Below, piece after piece: positions 24,364 through 32,622 of a DNA stretch of 64,000 nucleotides. Every line of letters starts with the position of its first letter. The stretch's first letter is position 1. The stretch is taken from NCBI GenBank assembly GCA_036005525.1, contig DASYQM010000003.1, positions 4,910 to 68,909 of the forward strand. The letters are read 5' to 3'. The DNA is from UBA9676 sp036005525 (GTDB lineage Bacteria > Actinomycetota > Actinomycetes > Streptosporangiales > Streptosporangiaceae). A model generated the notes under the pieces. The model was given only the letters and a program-made list of their open reading frames with translations, did not search any database and was not told the origin of the DNA. The position numbers and the translations under genes were made by a program.

Positions 24364-25407
24364 TCAGCCGAAGAAGAACTCGACCTCGTCGTAACGCTCC
24401 GGCGGGACCAGCTTGACCTCGCGGGTCGCCTCGGCGATCGGGACCCGTGCGATCTGCGTCCCCCGCAGGGCGACCATCACGCCGAACTCCCCGTCGTGCA
24501 CCGCGTCGATGGCGTGGATGCCGAAGCGGGACGCCAGCACCCGGTCGAACGCGGTGGGGGTACCGCCCCGCTGGATGTGACCGAGCACCGTGCAGCGGGC
24601 CTCCTTACCGGTCCGCTTCTCGATCTCGGCGGCCAGTTGCTGCCCGATCCCGCCCAGGCGAACGTGCCCGAACGAGTCCAGCCGCTCGTCCGACAGCGCC
24701 AGGTCGTTGTCGGCCGGCCGGGCTCCCTCGGCCACCACCACGATCGGCGCGTACCTGGTCTGGAACCGGTGCTGCACGTACTCGCAGACCTTGTCCATGC
24801 TGAACGGCCTCTCGGGAATGAGGATCACGTTCGCCCCGCCGGCCAGCCCCGCGTGCAGCGCGATCCAGCCCGCGTGCCTGCCCATCACCTCGACGATGAG
24901 CGCCCGGTGGTGGCTCTCGGCGGTAGTGTGCAGCCGGTCGATGGCCTCCATCGCGATGTTCACGGCGGTGTCGAACCCGAACGTGTAGTCGGTGGCGCCC
25001 AGGTCGTTGTCGATCGTCTTCGGCACCCCGACGACCGCGACGCCCTGCTCGTGCAGGGCCGCCGCCACCCCCAGTGTGTCCTCCCCGCCGATCGTGATCA
25101 GCGCATCCACGCCGAGGACGGCCAGGTTCTCCTTGATCCGTTGCGCGCCGGACCGCCCGCCGCTGGACGCGCTCTCCGCGAGCGGATTGGTGCGCGATGT
25201 GCCGAGGATCGTCCCTCCGCGCGGCAGGATGCCGCGTACCGCCTGCACGTCGAGCGGGATCGTGTCGCCTTCCAGCGGCCCACGCCACCCGTCCCGGAAC
25301 CCGGTGAACTCGTATCCGTACTCCTGCGTTCCCCGCCGGACCAGCGCGCGGATGACAGCGTTCAGCCCGGGGCAGTCGCCACCTCCGGTCAGCACTCCCA
25401 CTCGCAT
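24364..25407 (-). CDS. pfkA: 6-phosphofructokinase, PPi-type active site
   Basis: Phosphofructokinase of 347 residues phosphorylating fructose 6-phosphate. Landmarks: VGVLTGGGDCPGLNAVIR, GGEDT, PKTIDNDLG, EVMGRHAGWIAL, ILIPERPF and GHIQRGGTP. In ATP-dependent enzymes the donor-site motifs read GGDG(S/T) and PGTIDND; here Asp replaces the second Gly (E. coli position 104) and Lys replaces Gly at 124. This pair marks pyrophosphate-dependent enzymes such as that of Amycolatopsis methanolica. PPi dependence is therefore predicted, which would make the step reversible. TAGTGT lies 6 nt before ATG 25407, suggesting a leaderless mRNA; the divergent glpK starts only 18 bp away. Confidence 0.9.
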   Translation of the reverse strand: MRVGVLTGGGDCPGLNAVIRALVRRGTQEYGYEFTGFRDGWRGPLEGDTIPLDVQAVRGILPRGGTILGTSRTNPLAESASSGGRSGAQRIKENLAVLGVDALITIGGEDTLGVAAALHEQGVAVVGVPKTIDNDLGATDYTFGFDTAVNIAMEAIDRLHTTAESHHRALIVEVMGRHAGWIALHAGLAGGANVILIPERPFSMDKVCEYVQHRFQTRYAPIVVVAEGARPADNDLALSDERLDSFGHVRLGGIGQQLAAEIEKRTGKEARCTVLGHIQRGGTPTAFDRVLASRFGIHAIDAVHDGEFGVMVALRGTQIARVPIAEATREVKLVPPERYDEVEFFFG

Positions 25408-25425
25408 GGGGCAACACTAGTCCCC
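25408..25425. promoter_or_regulatory. 18-bp divergent region with overlapping -10 hexamers of pfkA and glpK
   Basis: Only 18 bp separate the two ATG codons. On the minus strand TAGTGT (25414-25419) lies 6 nt before pfkA; on the plus strand AACACT (25413-25418) lies 7 nt before glpK. The two hexamers share five base pairs, so polymerase could occupy only one promoter at a time. The glpK hexamer is the weaker match. Confidence 0.5.
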
Positions 25426-26964
25426 ATGAGTGTCCTCGCCATCGACGCCGGGACAACCGGAGTCACCGCGCTGGTGATCTCACCGGACGGCGCCGTCGCG
25501 GCCCGCGGCTACGCCGAGTTCGCGCAGCACTACCCGCGGCCCGGCTGGGTCGAGCACGTCCCGGAGGAGATCTGGCAGGCCACCCTCGCGGCGTGCCGCC
25601 AGGCCCTGGACACGGCCGGGGGCGGCCATCCCGGCCGCGCGGCGCCCGGCGCGCCCCCCGTCACCTGCGTCGGCATCACCAACCAGCGGGAGACGGCGGT
25701 GATCTGGGACCGGACGGACCTGGCCGCGCCGCGCCCGGCCATCGTCTGGCAGGACCGGCGGACCGCCAGGATCTGCGACGCGCTGCGCGCCGCCGGGCAC
25801 GAGGCCCGGGTCACCGAGCTGACCGGGCTGCGCCTGGACCCGTACTTCACCGCCACCAAGATCACCTGGCTGGCCGATCAGGAACCGGCCGTCTGGGCGG
25901 GCCTGGCGGACGGCTCACTGGCCGCCGGCACGGTGGACTCCTATCTCATCGCCCGGCTCACCGGCGGGCGCCGCCACGTGACGGATGCGTCCAACGCATC
26001 CCGCACGCTGCTGTTCGACATCGGGGCCGGGCGGTGGTCGTCGGAGCTGTGCGACCTGCTGCGGGTGCCGCAGCGGGCGCTGCCCGAGGTGGTCCACTCC
26101 ACCGGCGTCATCGGCCGCACCGACCCGGCCGCGTTCGGCGGCCTGGACCTGCCCATCGCCGGGATCGCCGGTGACCAGCAGGCGGCGCTGTTCGGGCAGG
26201 CGTGCTTCGCCCCCGGCGACGCCAAGTGCACCTACGGGACAGGTTCGTTCGTCCTGGCCAACAGCGGCCCCTCGATCGCCCGCCCGGCGGCCAGCCTGGT
26301 GTCCACGGTGGCGTGGATGGATGGCTCGGGCGCACTGACCTATGCGCTGGAAGGGTCGGTCTTCGTGACCGGGGCCGCGGTGCAGTGGCTGCGCGACGGG
26401 CTCGGCCTGATCGGCGACGCGGCGCAGAGCGAGGACCTGGCGGCCAGCGTGCCGGACTCCGGCGGGGTGGTGTTCGTGCCGGCCCTGACCGGGCTCGGCG
26501 CGCCGCACTGGGATCCCGACGCGCGGGGTGCGGTGTTCGGCATCACCCGCGGGACCACCCGGGCGCATCTCGTACGGGCCACGCTGGAGGCGATCACGTT
26601 CGAGGTGAGGGACGTCTATGACGCGATGACCGGCCGGCGTGACGGCGCCGTGCCGGTATTGCGTGCGGATGGGGGCGGGTCGGCGAACAACCTGCTCATG
26701 CAGATGCAGGCCGATCAGCTCCAGGTGCCGGTGGAGCGGTCCGGGGTCACGGAGACGACCGCGCTGGGCGCGGCGTTCCTGGCGGGGCTGGGCACGGGTG
26801 TGTGGTCGTCGCTGGACGAGATCGCCGCCACCTGGCGGCTGGACCGCCGGTTCGAGCCGGAGGCACGCGACGACGCCGGCCACGCCCGGTGGCTCCGGGC
26901 GGTCGAGCGGTCCAAGGGCTGGGCCCGCGAGCCGGCCGGCGGGCTCGCGGGCACGGGCGGGTAG
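25426..26964 (+). CDS. glpK: Glycerol kinase
   Basis: FGGY-family kinase producing glycerol 3-phosphate from glycerol and ATP, 512 residues. Motifs: LAIDAGTTGVTALV, GITNQRETAVIWDR, IVWQDRRT, LRLDPYFTATKI, AGIAGDQQAALFGQ, CTYGTGSFVLANSG, PALTGLGAPHWDP and RADGGGSANNLLMQMQAD. There is no Shine-Dalgarno before ATG 25426. It is divergent from phosphofructokinase, linking glycerol entry with lower glycolysis. The end is 2 bp from the convergent DUF4389 gene. Confidence 0.94.
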   Translation: MSVLAIDAGTTGVTALVISPDGAVAARGYAEFAQHYPRPGWVEHVPEEIWQATLAACRQALDTAGGGHPGRAAPGAPPVTCVGITNQRETAVIWDRTDLAAPRPAIVWQDRRTARICDALRAAGHEARVTELTGLRLDPYFTATKITWLADQEPAVWAGLADGSLAAGTVDSYLIARLTGGRRHVTDASNASRTLLFDIGAGRWSSELCDLLRVPQRALPEVVHSTGVIGRTDPAAFGGLDLPIAGIAGDQQAALFGQACFAPGDAKCTYGTGSFVLANSGPSIARPAASLVSTVAWMDGSGALTYALEGSVFVTGAAVQWLRDGLGLIGDAAQSEDLAASVPDSGGVVFVPALTGLGAPHWDPDARGAVFGITRGTTRAHLVRATLEAITFEVRDVYDAMTGRRDGAVPVLRADGGGSANNLLMQMQADQLQVPVERSGVTETTALGAAFLAGLGTGVWSSLDEIAATWRLDRRFEPEARDDAGHARWLRAVERSKGWAREPAGGLAGTGG

Positions 26965-26965
26965 C

Positions 26966-28381
26966 TCAGGTGGCCCCGAGCGCTGCGCCGAGGTTCTGGT
27001 AGGCCGAGTTGAACTGATCCACCGTCGGCACGACCGTGTTCGAGTCGATCTTCCGGTATTGGGCCGCCGAGGTGGCCGTCCCCAGCTGCTGGAAGGCCGA
27101 CTGAACCTGACCGGTGACGGCCGCCAGCCGGTCGGCAGCGGCGGCCGCGGACGCCGGCATCGGCGTCGACCTGACCGCGCTCGCAAACGCGCCGAAGTCC
27201 TGGGCAGCCTGCTCGTCGAGCTTGGTCACGCAGCTCAGCACGGCAGACTGGCTCTGGCACGCCGTTATCTGCTGCGACAGGCCACTGAGCTGCCTGGAGA
27301 GCTTCGCGTGCGCCGCGGAGATGCCGTTGATGGCGTCCACCCGCGTTGCGTTGGTCGCCGCATGGGACGCGGCGACCACACCGACGGAGATGTACCCGAT
27401 CAGAACGACGGAGCCGAGGACGATGAACAGGCCGACCAGCTGCCTGGCCCCGCTGGACAGCACGAGGCGCCACGCCCGCGGATCCGCGGGCCAGCTCGCC
27501 GCCGCCGTGGCCTCGCGGTGGGCGGCGTCCGGCGGTCCGTATCCCGGCTGTACGGCTTCTCCCGGCTGTCCGTATCCCGGCTGCCCGTATCCCGGCTGTG
27601 CGGCGTATCCCGGCTCTACTGCTTCTCCCGGCTGCGCGGCTGGCGGCTGCGCCGCGTCCGGCTGTGCGGCAGCCGGCCGTGCGGCGCCAGGCTGCGCGGG
27701 CTCGGCGCCGGGTGGCGCGGCCACCGGGCCCGCGACTGCCGCGGCCGCATCCGCATCCGCCGGGTCGCCGAACAGCCCGCCCGGGTAGGTGCCGCTCATC
27801 AGGTAGAAGTAGCCGTAGAACCGGGCGCCGAACCTGACGACGGCGGCGACCGCCTGGTACGCCGGCCCCGGCATCGTCCCCGTGATCAGCACGATGAGCC
27901 AGATGACGAGCCCGGCGAGAAGGGCGCCGGACCAGAGAATGCCGACCAGGATCGCGACCGGGAACGCCAGGATGATCCGGAACAAGACGGCGAGCCGGTT
28001 CAGCCGGCCGGGGGCCGCGGACACCCGCACCGGGTAGTCCGCGTCGGCCAGGGTGAACGGCGGGTAGTGGTCCGTGAGCAGCCCCACGTAGGCGAAAACC
28101 CGGGTCGACCAGCGAAGCCAGCCGACCAGGAAGTCAGCCAGGCCATCGGGCAGCCGGCCGGTGAACAGGGCGGCGAACCAGCAGATGACCGCCACGATCT
28201 CAACGGCGATACCGAGCGCGTAGAGCACGATGTAGTGCGGAATCACCAGCAGCAGGCGGAACAGCACGGTGACCCGCCGCTGCCGCCCGGGGCCGGCGAA
28301 GGCCGTCAGGATCTCATCGCCCGTCCGGAGGACTGGCGCCGCGGGCGGGGATACCCCGGCCCCCAGCGATACTTCAGCCAC
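26966..28381 (-). CDS. DUF4389 membrane protein with Gly/Tyr/Pro linker and extracytoplasmic domain
   Basis: A 471-residue protein with two DUF4389-type segments (RVTVLFRLLLVIPHYIVLY, then WFAALFTGRLPDGLADFLVGWLRW, and a second set around RLAVLFRIILAFPVAILVG and GARFYGYFYLMSGTYP), giving about four helices. A Pro/Ala linker with QPGYGQPGYG repeats follows, then a fifth helix (LVGLFIVLGSVVLIGYISVG) and an Ala-rich extracytoplasmic domain with two cysteines (ITACQSQSAVLSCV). GTG 28381 follows a GGGAGCGG site; the frame is open further upstream, but only as shadow of the next gene. The function is unknown. Confidence 0.82.
   Translation of the reverse strand: MAEVSLGAGVSPPAAPVLRTGDEILTAFAGPGRQRRVTVLFRLLLVIPHYIVLYALGIAVEIVAVICWFAALFTGRLPDGLADFLVGWLRWSTRVFAYVGLLTDHYPPFTLADADYPVRVSAAPGRLNRLAVLFRIILAFPVAILVGILWSGALLAGLVIWLIVLITGTMPGPAYQAVAAVVRFGARFYGYFYLMSGTYPGGLFGDPADADAAAAVAGPVAAPPGAEPAQPGAARPAAAQPDAAQPPAAQPGEAVEPGYAAQPGYGQPGYGQPGEAVQPGYGPPDAAHREATAAASWPADPRAWRLVLSSGARQLVGLFIVLGSVVLIGYISVGVVAASHAATNATRVDAINGISAAHAKLSRQLSGLSQQITACQSQSAVLSCVTKLDEQAAQDFGAFASAVRSTPMPASAAAAADRLAAVTGQVQSAFQQLGTATSAAQYRKIDSNTVVPTVDQFNSAYQNLGAALGAT
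27535..27640 (-). repeat. Short tandem repeats coding the PGYGQ linker
   Basis: Units of cgtatcccggctg(c/t) recur and code Q-P-G-Y-G pentapeptides in the linker between the DUF4389 half and the last membrane helix. Confidence 0.65.
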
Positions 28382-28464
28382 TTTGCCGCTCCCTTTTTGA
28401 CCGGAACCATAGCGGCTGTTGGGAGAAGCGTGGGGCCATCTGTCCGAAATGCCGGGCCCAAGGG

Positions 28465-29310
28465 TCAGGGGCTGCGGGCGCCCCGCTTCTCGGTGCTGCT
28501 CCCGCCGCCGGGCCCGTCGGTCATCCCATCCTCGGGCGCTGGCGTGGTCCCACCGGGCCGGGGGGCCGTCCCGGCAGCGGGCACGGCCGCGGCCGTCGCC
28601 CGCCCGCCCTTGGCCGGGAGCTTGCGACCGGCCCGCGTCCGGCTCTTGGCCCGCTGCGCGTACTCGTCCACGTACTCCTGGCCCGCCAGCTCCATCAGCG
28701 CATACATGATCTCGTCGGTCACCGCCCGCAGGACCATGTGGTCCGACGCCAGGCCGGAGTAGCGGGAGAAATCGAGCGGTTTGCCGAACCGGACACCGGG
28801 CCGGATCCGCAGCCGCGGCCAGAGCCTGCCGGGCGGCATGAAGTCGAACGTCCCCACCATGGCGGTGGGGATCACCGGTGCGCCGGACTCCAGGGCGAGC
28901 CTGGCCACCCCGGTCTTCCCCCGGTACAGCCGCCCGTCGGGGCTCCGGGTGCCCTCCGGGTAGATGCCGAGGAGCCGCCCCCCGGCCAGCACGCGCAGAC
29001 CGGTCGCCAGGGCCCGCTCGCTGGCCTCCCCCCCGGTCCGGTCCATCGGAATCTGCCCGACCCCGCGGAAGAACGCCTTGCTGACCAGGCCTTTCAGGCC
29101 CCGGCCGGTGAAGTATTCCGCCTTGGCGAGGAACGTCACCTTCCGCGGGAGCGGCAGCGGCCCGAAGAAGTGGTCGGCGAACGACAGGTGGTTGCTGGCC
29201 AGGATGGCCGGGCCCTCGCGCGGCACGTTCCCGGTCCCCTCCGCCCACGGCCGGAACAGTGCGAGGAACGGGCCGAGTATGGCCTTCACCACCCAGTAGA
29301 ACACGCTCAC
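28465..29310 (-). CDS. 1-acylglycerol-3-phosphate O-acyltransferase (PlsC-like)
   Basis: Acyltransferase of phospholipid synthesis, 281 residues, anchored by an N-terminal hydrophobic segment. It has the HX4D motif in ASNHLSFADHFF, the glycerophosphate-binding FRGVGQIPMDR, GIYPEGTRSPDGRLYRGKTG and the VIPTAMVGT block. The last 45 residues are a basic, Pro/Gly-rich tail. It is the syntenic counterpart of M. tuberculosis Rv2182c. The start GTG 29310 lacks a strong ribosome site, so the exact N-terminus is less certain. Confidence 0.9.
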   Translation of the reverse strand: MSVFYWVVKAILGPFLALFRPWAEGTGNVPREGPAILASNHLSFADHFFGPLPLPRKVTFLAKAEYFTGRGLKGLVSKAFFRGVGQIPMDRTGGEASERALATGLRVLAGGRLLGIYPEGTRSPDGRLYRGKTGVARLALESGAPVIPTAMVGTFDFMPPGRLWPRLRIRPGVRFGKPLDFSRYSGLASDHMVLRAVTDEIMYALMELAGQEYVDEYAQRAKSRTRAGRKLPAKGGRATAAAVPAAGTAPRPGGTTPAPEDGMTDGPGGGSSTEKRGARSP

Positions 29311-29451
29311 ATCGTCGCACGTGATCGGCGGGAAAGAGGTCCCAGCGTCCGGAGATCCATCGCGATCGGTCTACGTCCCGTGGCAAGGGTGCGCGCCGCC
29401 CGGCGGCATGCGACTATTCCAGCAGAACGTAAGCATGCGCGGGAGACGGCG

Positions 29452-30246
29452 GTGAGCATGCCTGTGATGCCGGGCGCGGAGCCCTTCTTCCACTCCGGCG
29501 GCAGCACCGCGGTCCTGCTCTGCCACGGGTTCACCGGCAATCCATCATCGCTGCGGCCGTGGGCGGACTATCTTGCGGCAGCGGGACTGACCGTATCCCT
29601 GCCCCGGCTGCCCGGGCACGGCACCACCTGGCAGGAGATGGCCGGCACCCGCTGGGAGGACTGGTACGCGGAGATCGACCGCGCCTACGAGGAACTGCGC
29701 GGGCGGACGGGCGAAATCTTCGCCATGGGCCTGTCGATGGGTGCCACCCTCGCGCTCCGGCTGGCCGAACGGCGCGGAGACGGGGTGGCCGGGCTGGTGC
29801 TCGTCAATCCCACGCTGACCCCTGACGGCGTGCTTGCCCGGCTGGCGCCCGTGTTCGGCTACGTCGTGCCGTCGATCAAGGGGATCGGGAGCGACATCAA
29901 GAAGGACGGAGCGCGCGAACTCGCCTACGACCGGATACCGGGACGGGCGGCCGCCTCCCTGGCGGGGCTGTGGAAGGTCACCAGGCAGCGGCTTGGTGAG
30001 GTGACCCAGCCGGTGCTGGTGTACCGCTCCACCGACGACCACGTGGTGGGGCCGGCCAGCCTGCGGATCCTGCGGGCCGCCCTGCCCGAGACACAGCTGA
30101 CCGTCCGCGAGGTTGGGAATAGCTACCACGTGGCAACGCTGGACAATGACGCGGACCAGATTTTCGCGGGCAGCCTGGAGTTCGTCCGTTCCCACAGCCG
30201 CGCCGGGCGGGATGGAGAGGGGGTGGGCAGGAGCGATGGCAGATGA
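29452..30246 (+). CDS. Alpha/beta hydrolase, carboxylesterase/monoacylglycerol-lipase type
   Basis: A 264-residue serine hydrolase: oxyanion region LLCHGFTGNPSS, LPRLPGHGTTW, nucleophile elbow AMGLSMGATLAL, acid YRSTDDHVVGP and catalytic His in NSYHVATLDND. The layout matches Est30-type carboxylesterases and monoacylglycerol lipases. GTG 29452 has a GGGAGACGG site; ATG 29458 is also possible. The 3' end overlaps the next gene by 11 nt, implying co-translation. The natural substrate is unknown but is probably a lipid ester, given the acyltransferase and FadD neighbours. Confidence 0.88.
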   Translation: MSMPVMPGAEPFFHSGGSTAVLLCHGFTGNPSSLRPWADYLAAAGLTVSLPRLPGHGTTWQEMAGTRWEDWYAEIDRAYEELRGRTGEIFAMGLSMGATLALRLAERRGDGVAGLVLVNPTLTPDGVLARLAPVFGYVVPSIKGIGSDIKKDGARELAYDRIPGRAAASLAGLWKVTRQRLGEVTQPVLVYRSTDDHVVGPASLRILRAALPETQLTVREVGNSYHVATLDNDADQIFAGSLEFVRSHSRAGRDGEGVGRSDGR

Positions 30247-30715
30247 GGCCAGCGACGACGAGGCAGCCTGGCGGGACTTGGTCGCCCAGTACAGCGTTCC
30301 TGCGGCGGCCGAGGGCGGCCCGCCCTGGCCGGCGCGGGAGGACCCCGATGCGGCGCAGGCGCCTGCGCAGGAATGGGCCGATCCCGTTCCGGGCGTGATT
30401 CCCACTCCGCCCCAGGCCCGCATCGTCCGCCCAGCGGTCCCGGCCCCGCTGCCGTCTGCCGGTGATGACGAGCATTACGTTCCGCCGGACCCGCCGCCGC
30501 TGCCCCCGCTGGACCCGGTAACCAAGGGAGCCTGGGCGGCGCTGTTCGGCGGCCCGGGGTATTTGCTGCTCGCTGTCCTGCTGGGCTGGGTGGTGCCGAG
30601 CTGGGCCGCGTTCTGCGCGGTAGCAGCGTTCGTCGGTGGCTTTGCGACGCTCGTGGTCCGGATGGCCGACCGGCCACCAGGTGATTCCGGCCCTGACGAC
30701 GGGGCCGTGCTGTAG
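30236..30715 (+). CDS. Small acidic/proline-rich protein with two C-terminal membrane helices
   Basis: A 159-residue protein. The first 95 residues are acidic and Pro/Ala-rich without recognised motifs, ending in DPPPLPPLDPVTKG. Two adjacent helices follow (LFGGPGYLLLAVLLGWVV and WAAFCAVAAFVGGFATLVV) and a short charged tail. Similar proteins occur next to the glucokinase gene in other actinobacteria (from memory). ATG 30236 overlaps the hydrolase stop, so the two are in one operon. The function is unknown. Confidence 0.75.
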   Translation: MADEASDDEAAWRDLVAQYSVPAAAEGGPPWPAREDPDAAQAPAQEWADPVPGVIPTPPQARIVRPAVPAPLPSAGDDEHYVPPDPPPLPPLDPVTKGAWAALFGGPGYLLLAVLLGWVVPSWAAFCAVAAFVGGFATLVVRMADRPPGDSGPDDGAVL

Positions 30716-30720
30716 GGACG

Positions 30721-31689
30721 TCAGCCGTCTCCGGCCGGTGCCTGGCCGGTGTTCCGGGCGAGGTCGGCGGCGCCCACGATCCCCGCGTCGGCGCCGAGCT
30801 CGGCAAGCTTGATCTCCGCCGCGTGCCGGTACGAGCCCCCGGTCAGCGCCTTCTCGAAGGCCGCCCGGGCCGGGCCGAGCAGCAGCTCCCCAGCGTCGGA
30901 CACACCGCCGCCGATGACGAAGCAGCCCGGATCGAGGATGGCCGCCAGATCGGCCAGTCCCTGACCCAGCCAGCCGCCGACGGTCCCGAAACACCGCGCC
31001 GCCACCGGGTCGCCCTCCCGCGCGGCCTGGGTGACCTGTGAGCCGGTGATGCCCTCCACGCTTCCCCCGGCGAGCTTGAGCAGCCGCGCCGCCGCCCCGG
31101 GCGAACGCCGGGCGAATTCGCGGGCTTCGGCCGCCAGGGCACTGCCGCTCGCGTACTGCTCCCAGCAGCCGTGGTTGCCGCATCCGCACAACCGGCCGTC
31201 GGGTACCACCCGGTAGTGGCCCGGCTCGCCGGCCATCCCCCACTGGCCGCGGTAGAGCCCGCCGTCCAGCACGATGCCGGCCCCGATGCCGGTGCCGACC
31301 GAGACGAAGACGACGTGCGCGTGCCCGCGCGCCGCGCCGAACCGCACCTCCGCCCAGGCGCTGGCGGTCGCGTCGTTTTCCACCACGACCGGCAGCCCGA
31401 TGACCTCCTGGATCCGCAGGCGAAGCGGCTCCTCGCGCCAGGCCAGGTTGGGCGCGAACCGCACGCTGGCGCCGGCCTCGTCGATGAACCCGGCCGCACC
31501 CAGGCCAACGGCCCGCACCTGGTGGCGGCCCAGCAGCTCGGTGACGGTCTCGGCGATCACCTGTTCGGTGCGCGCCGGGCTGGATGAGGGGGTAGCCCGC
31601 CGGACCTTCTCAACGATCTTCCCATGCTCGTCGACAACCCCGGCGGCGACTTTGGTCCCCCCGACATCAACCCCGATCGTCAGGCTCAT
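30721..31689 (-). CDS. glk: ROK-family glucokinase
   Basis: Cytoplasmic glucokinase of 322 residues, also the usual agent of carbon catabolite repression in streptomycetes. Motifs: IGVDVGGTKVAAGVVD, ENDATASAWAE, VSVGTGIGAGIV, EPGHYRV and the zinc-binding CGCGNHGCWEQYAS, which is the ROK signature. ATG 31689 lies inside the end of the upstream DUF5304 frame (23-nt overlap), so it is translated from the same mRNA as the DUF5304 and SRPBCC genes. Confidence 0.93.
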   Translation of the reverse strand: MSLTIGVDVGGTKVAAGVVDEHGKIVEKVRRATPSSSPARTEQVIAETVTELLGRHQVRAVGLGAAGFIDEAGASVRFAPNLAWREEPLRLRIQEVIGLPVVVENDATASAWAEVRFGAARGHAHVVFVSVGTGIGAGIVLDGGLYRGQWGMAGEPGHYRVVPDGRLCGCGNHGCWEQYASGSALAAEAREFARRSPGAAARLLKLAGGSVEGITGSQVTQAAREGDPVAARCFGTVGGWLGQGLADLAAILDPGCFVIGGGVSDAGELLLGPARAAFEKALTGGSYRHAAEIKLAELGADAGIVGAADLARNTGQAPAGDG

Positions 31690-32158
31690 GCGGCGGCCCC
31701 TCCGGGGGGCCCGCCGATTCGGGCTCCGCCTCCGGGTCCTGCGCCGTCCCATCCGCCGCATCCGCCCATACCGTGCCGGACGGTCCCTGCCCGGGCTCGG
31801 TGGCGGCCGACCTGGCCGCCCTTCCGGTGGCGGCCAGAGCCGCCTCGAAGACGGACATCGTGTCCTGGGCGAGCGCCGTCACAACGTCGCCGACGGCCGC
31901 CATCTGCGACGTCACCCCCGGTCCCGATTCCCTGAGCACGCGGGCCGCCCGGCATACCGGGCACCACGCGCACTCGGGAGCCTCATCGGTGGGCATGGTG
32001 GCCGTTTCCCATACATCGGCGGACCGCCCGCGGTACCCGATCATCGAGCGGAGCTGCCCGCCGACCTCCCGGCTCACGCTGCGCGCGCCCGAGCGGACGA
32101 GCCACCGCTGGAAATCGCCGATCGGGTCCTGGCCGGATCGGCCCGGCTGCTGTGTCAC
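31667..32158 (-). CDS. DUF5304-like small protein
   Basis: A 163-residue protein with a CAWCPVCRAARVLRE segment (two closely spaced Cys pairs) after a basic amphipathic start, and an acidic Pro/Gly-rich tail. It resembles actinobacterial DUF5304 proteins that lie between an SRPBCC protein and glucokinase. It overlaps the SRPBCC gene by 4 nt and glk by 23 nt. The function is unknown; the cysteines may bind metal. Confidence 0.78.
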   Translation of the reverse strand: MTQQPGRSGQDPIGDFQRWLVRSGARSVSREVGGQLRSMIGYRGRSADVWETATMPTDEAPECAWCPVCRAARVLRESGPGVTSQMAAVGDVVTALAQDTMSVFEAALAATGRAARSAATEPGQGPSGTVWADAADGTAQDPEAEPESAGPPEGPPHEPDDRG

Positions 32159-32607
32159 GTCCTGTCTCCTCTCCCGGCCTCGGCCCGGTCCCTGAGCCCC
32201 TTCAGCGCGGTGTCGATGATGGTCCGCTCCGCTCTGCGCTTCAGCATTCCCGGCATCGGGATCCGGACATCCACCGCGAGGTCGTAGGTCACCTCTGTGC
32301 CTCCATCAGCGTCAGCCAGAACGTATCCACCGCTGAGGGCGGTGATGACCGATCCGGGCTCGGCGAGATCCCACCGCACCCCGGCGTCGCCGTCCCAATC
32401 GTAAGAGAGAACGTAGCTGTCCTTGACCACCCCGGCGTCCAGCCCGAACCGCACCCGGCTGGCCCGGCCGTCACCGCCGCGGCCAAGGACCTCGGCCGAC
32501 CGCACGGCCGAAGCCCATTCCGGGTAGGAGGCGAAGTCGGCGATCACCGACATGACATCCGCCCTGGGCGCGGCGACGGTGATGCTGGAGGTCGTCCGGT
32601 CGGCCAT
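32155..32607 (-). CDS. SRPBCC (START-like) lipid-binding protein, Rv2185c-like
   Basis: A 150-residue polyketide-cyclase/dehydrase-type fold: TTSSITVAAPRADVMSVIADFASYPEWASAV, then VRWDLAEPGSVITALSGGYVLADADGGTEVTYDLAVDV and a C-terminal helix (RTIIDTALKGLRDRAE). It corresponds to TB16.3 (Rv2185c), which lies near FadD15 in M. tuberculosis. It is the first gene of a tight operon with DUF5304 and glk. The ligand is unknown. Confidence 0.85.
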   Translation of the reverse strand: MADRTTSSITVAAPRADVMSVIADFASYPEWASAVRSAEVLGRGGDGRASRVRFGLDAGVVKDSYVLSYDWDGDAGVRWDLAEPGSVITALSGGYVLADADGGTEVTYDLAVDVRIPMPGMLKRRAERTIIDTALKGLRDRAEAGRGDRT

Positions 32608-32622
32608 GCTCGGAGCGTACCG

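Noticed and set aside
28441..29386. N-terminal extension of the DUF4389 frame across the PlsC gene
   Set aside because: The frame is open, but its sequence is a shadow of plsC; GTG 28381 with GGGAGCGG is the sensible start.
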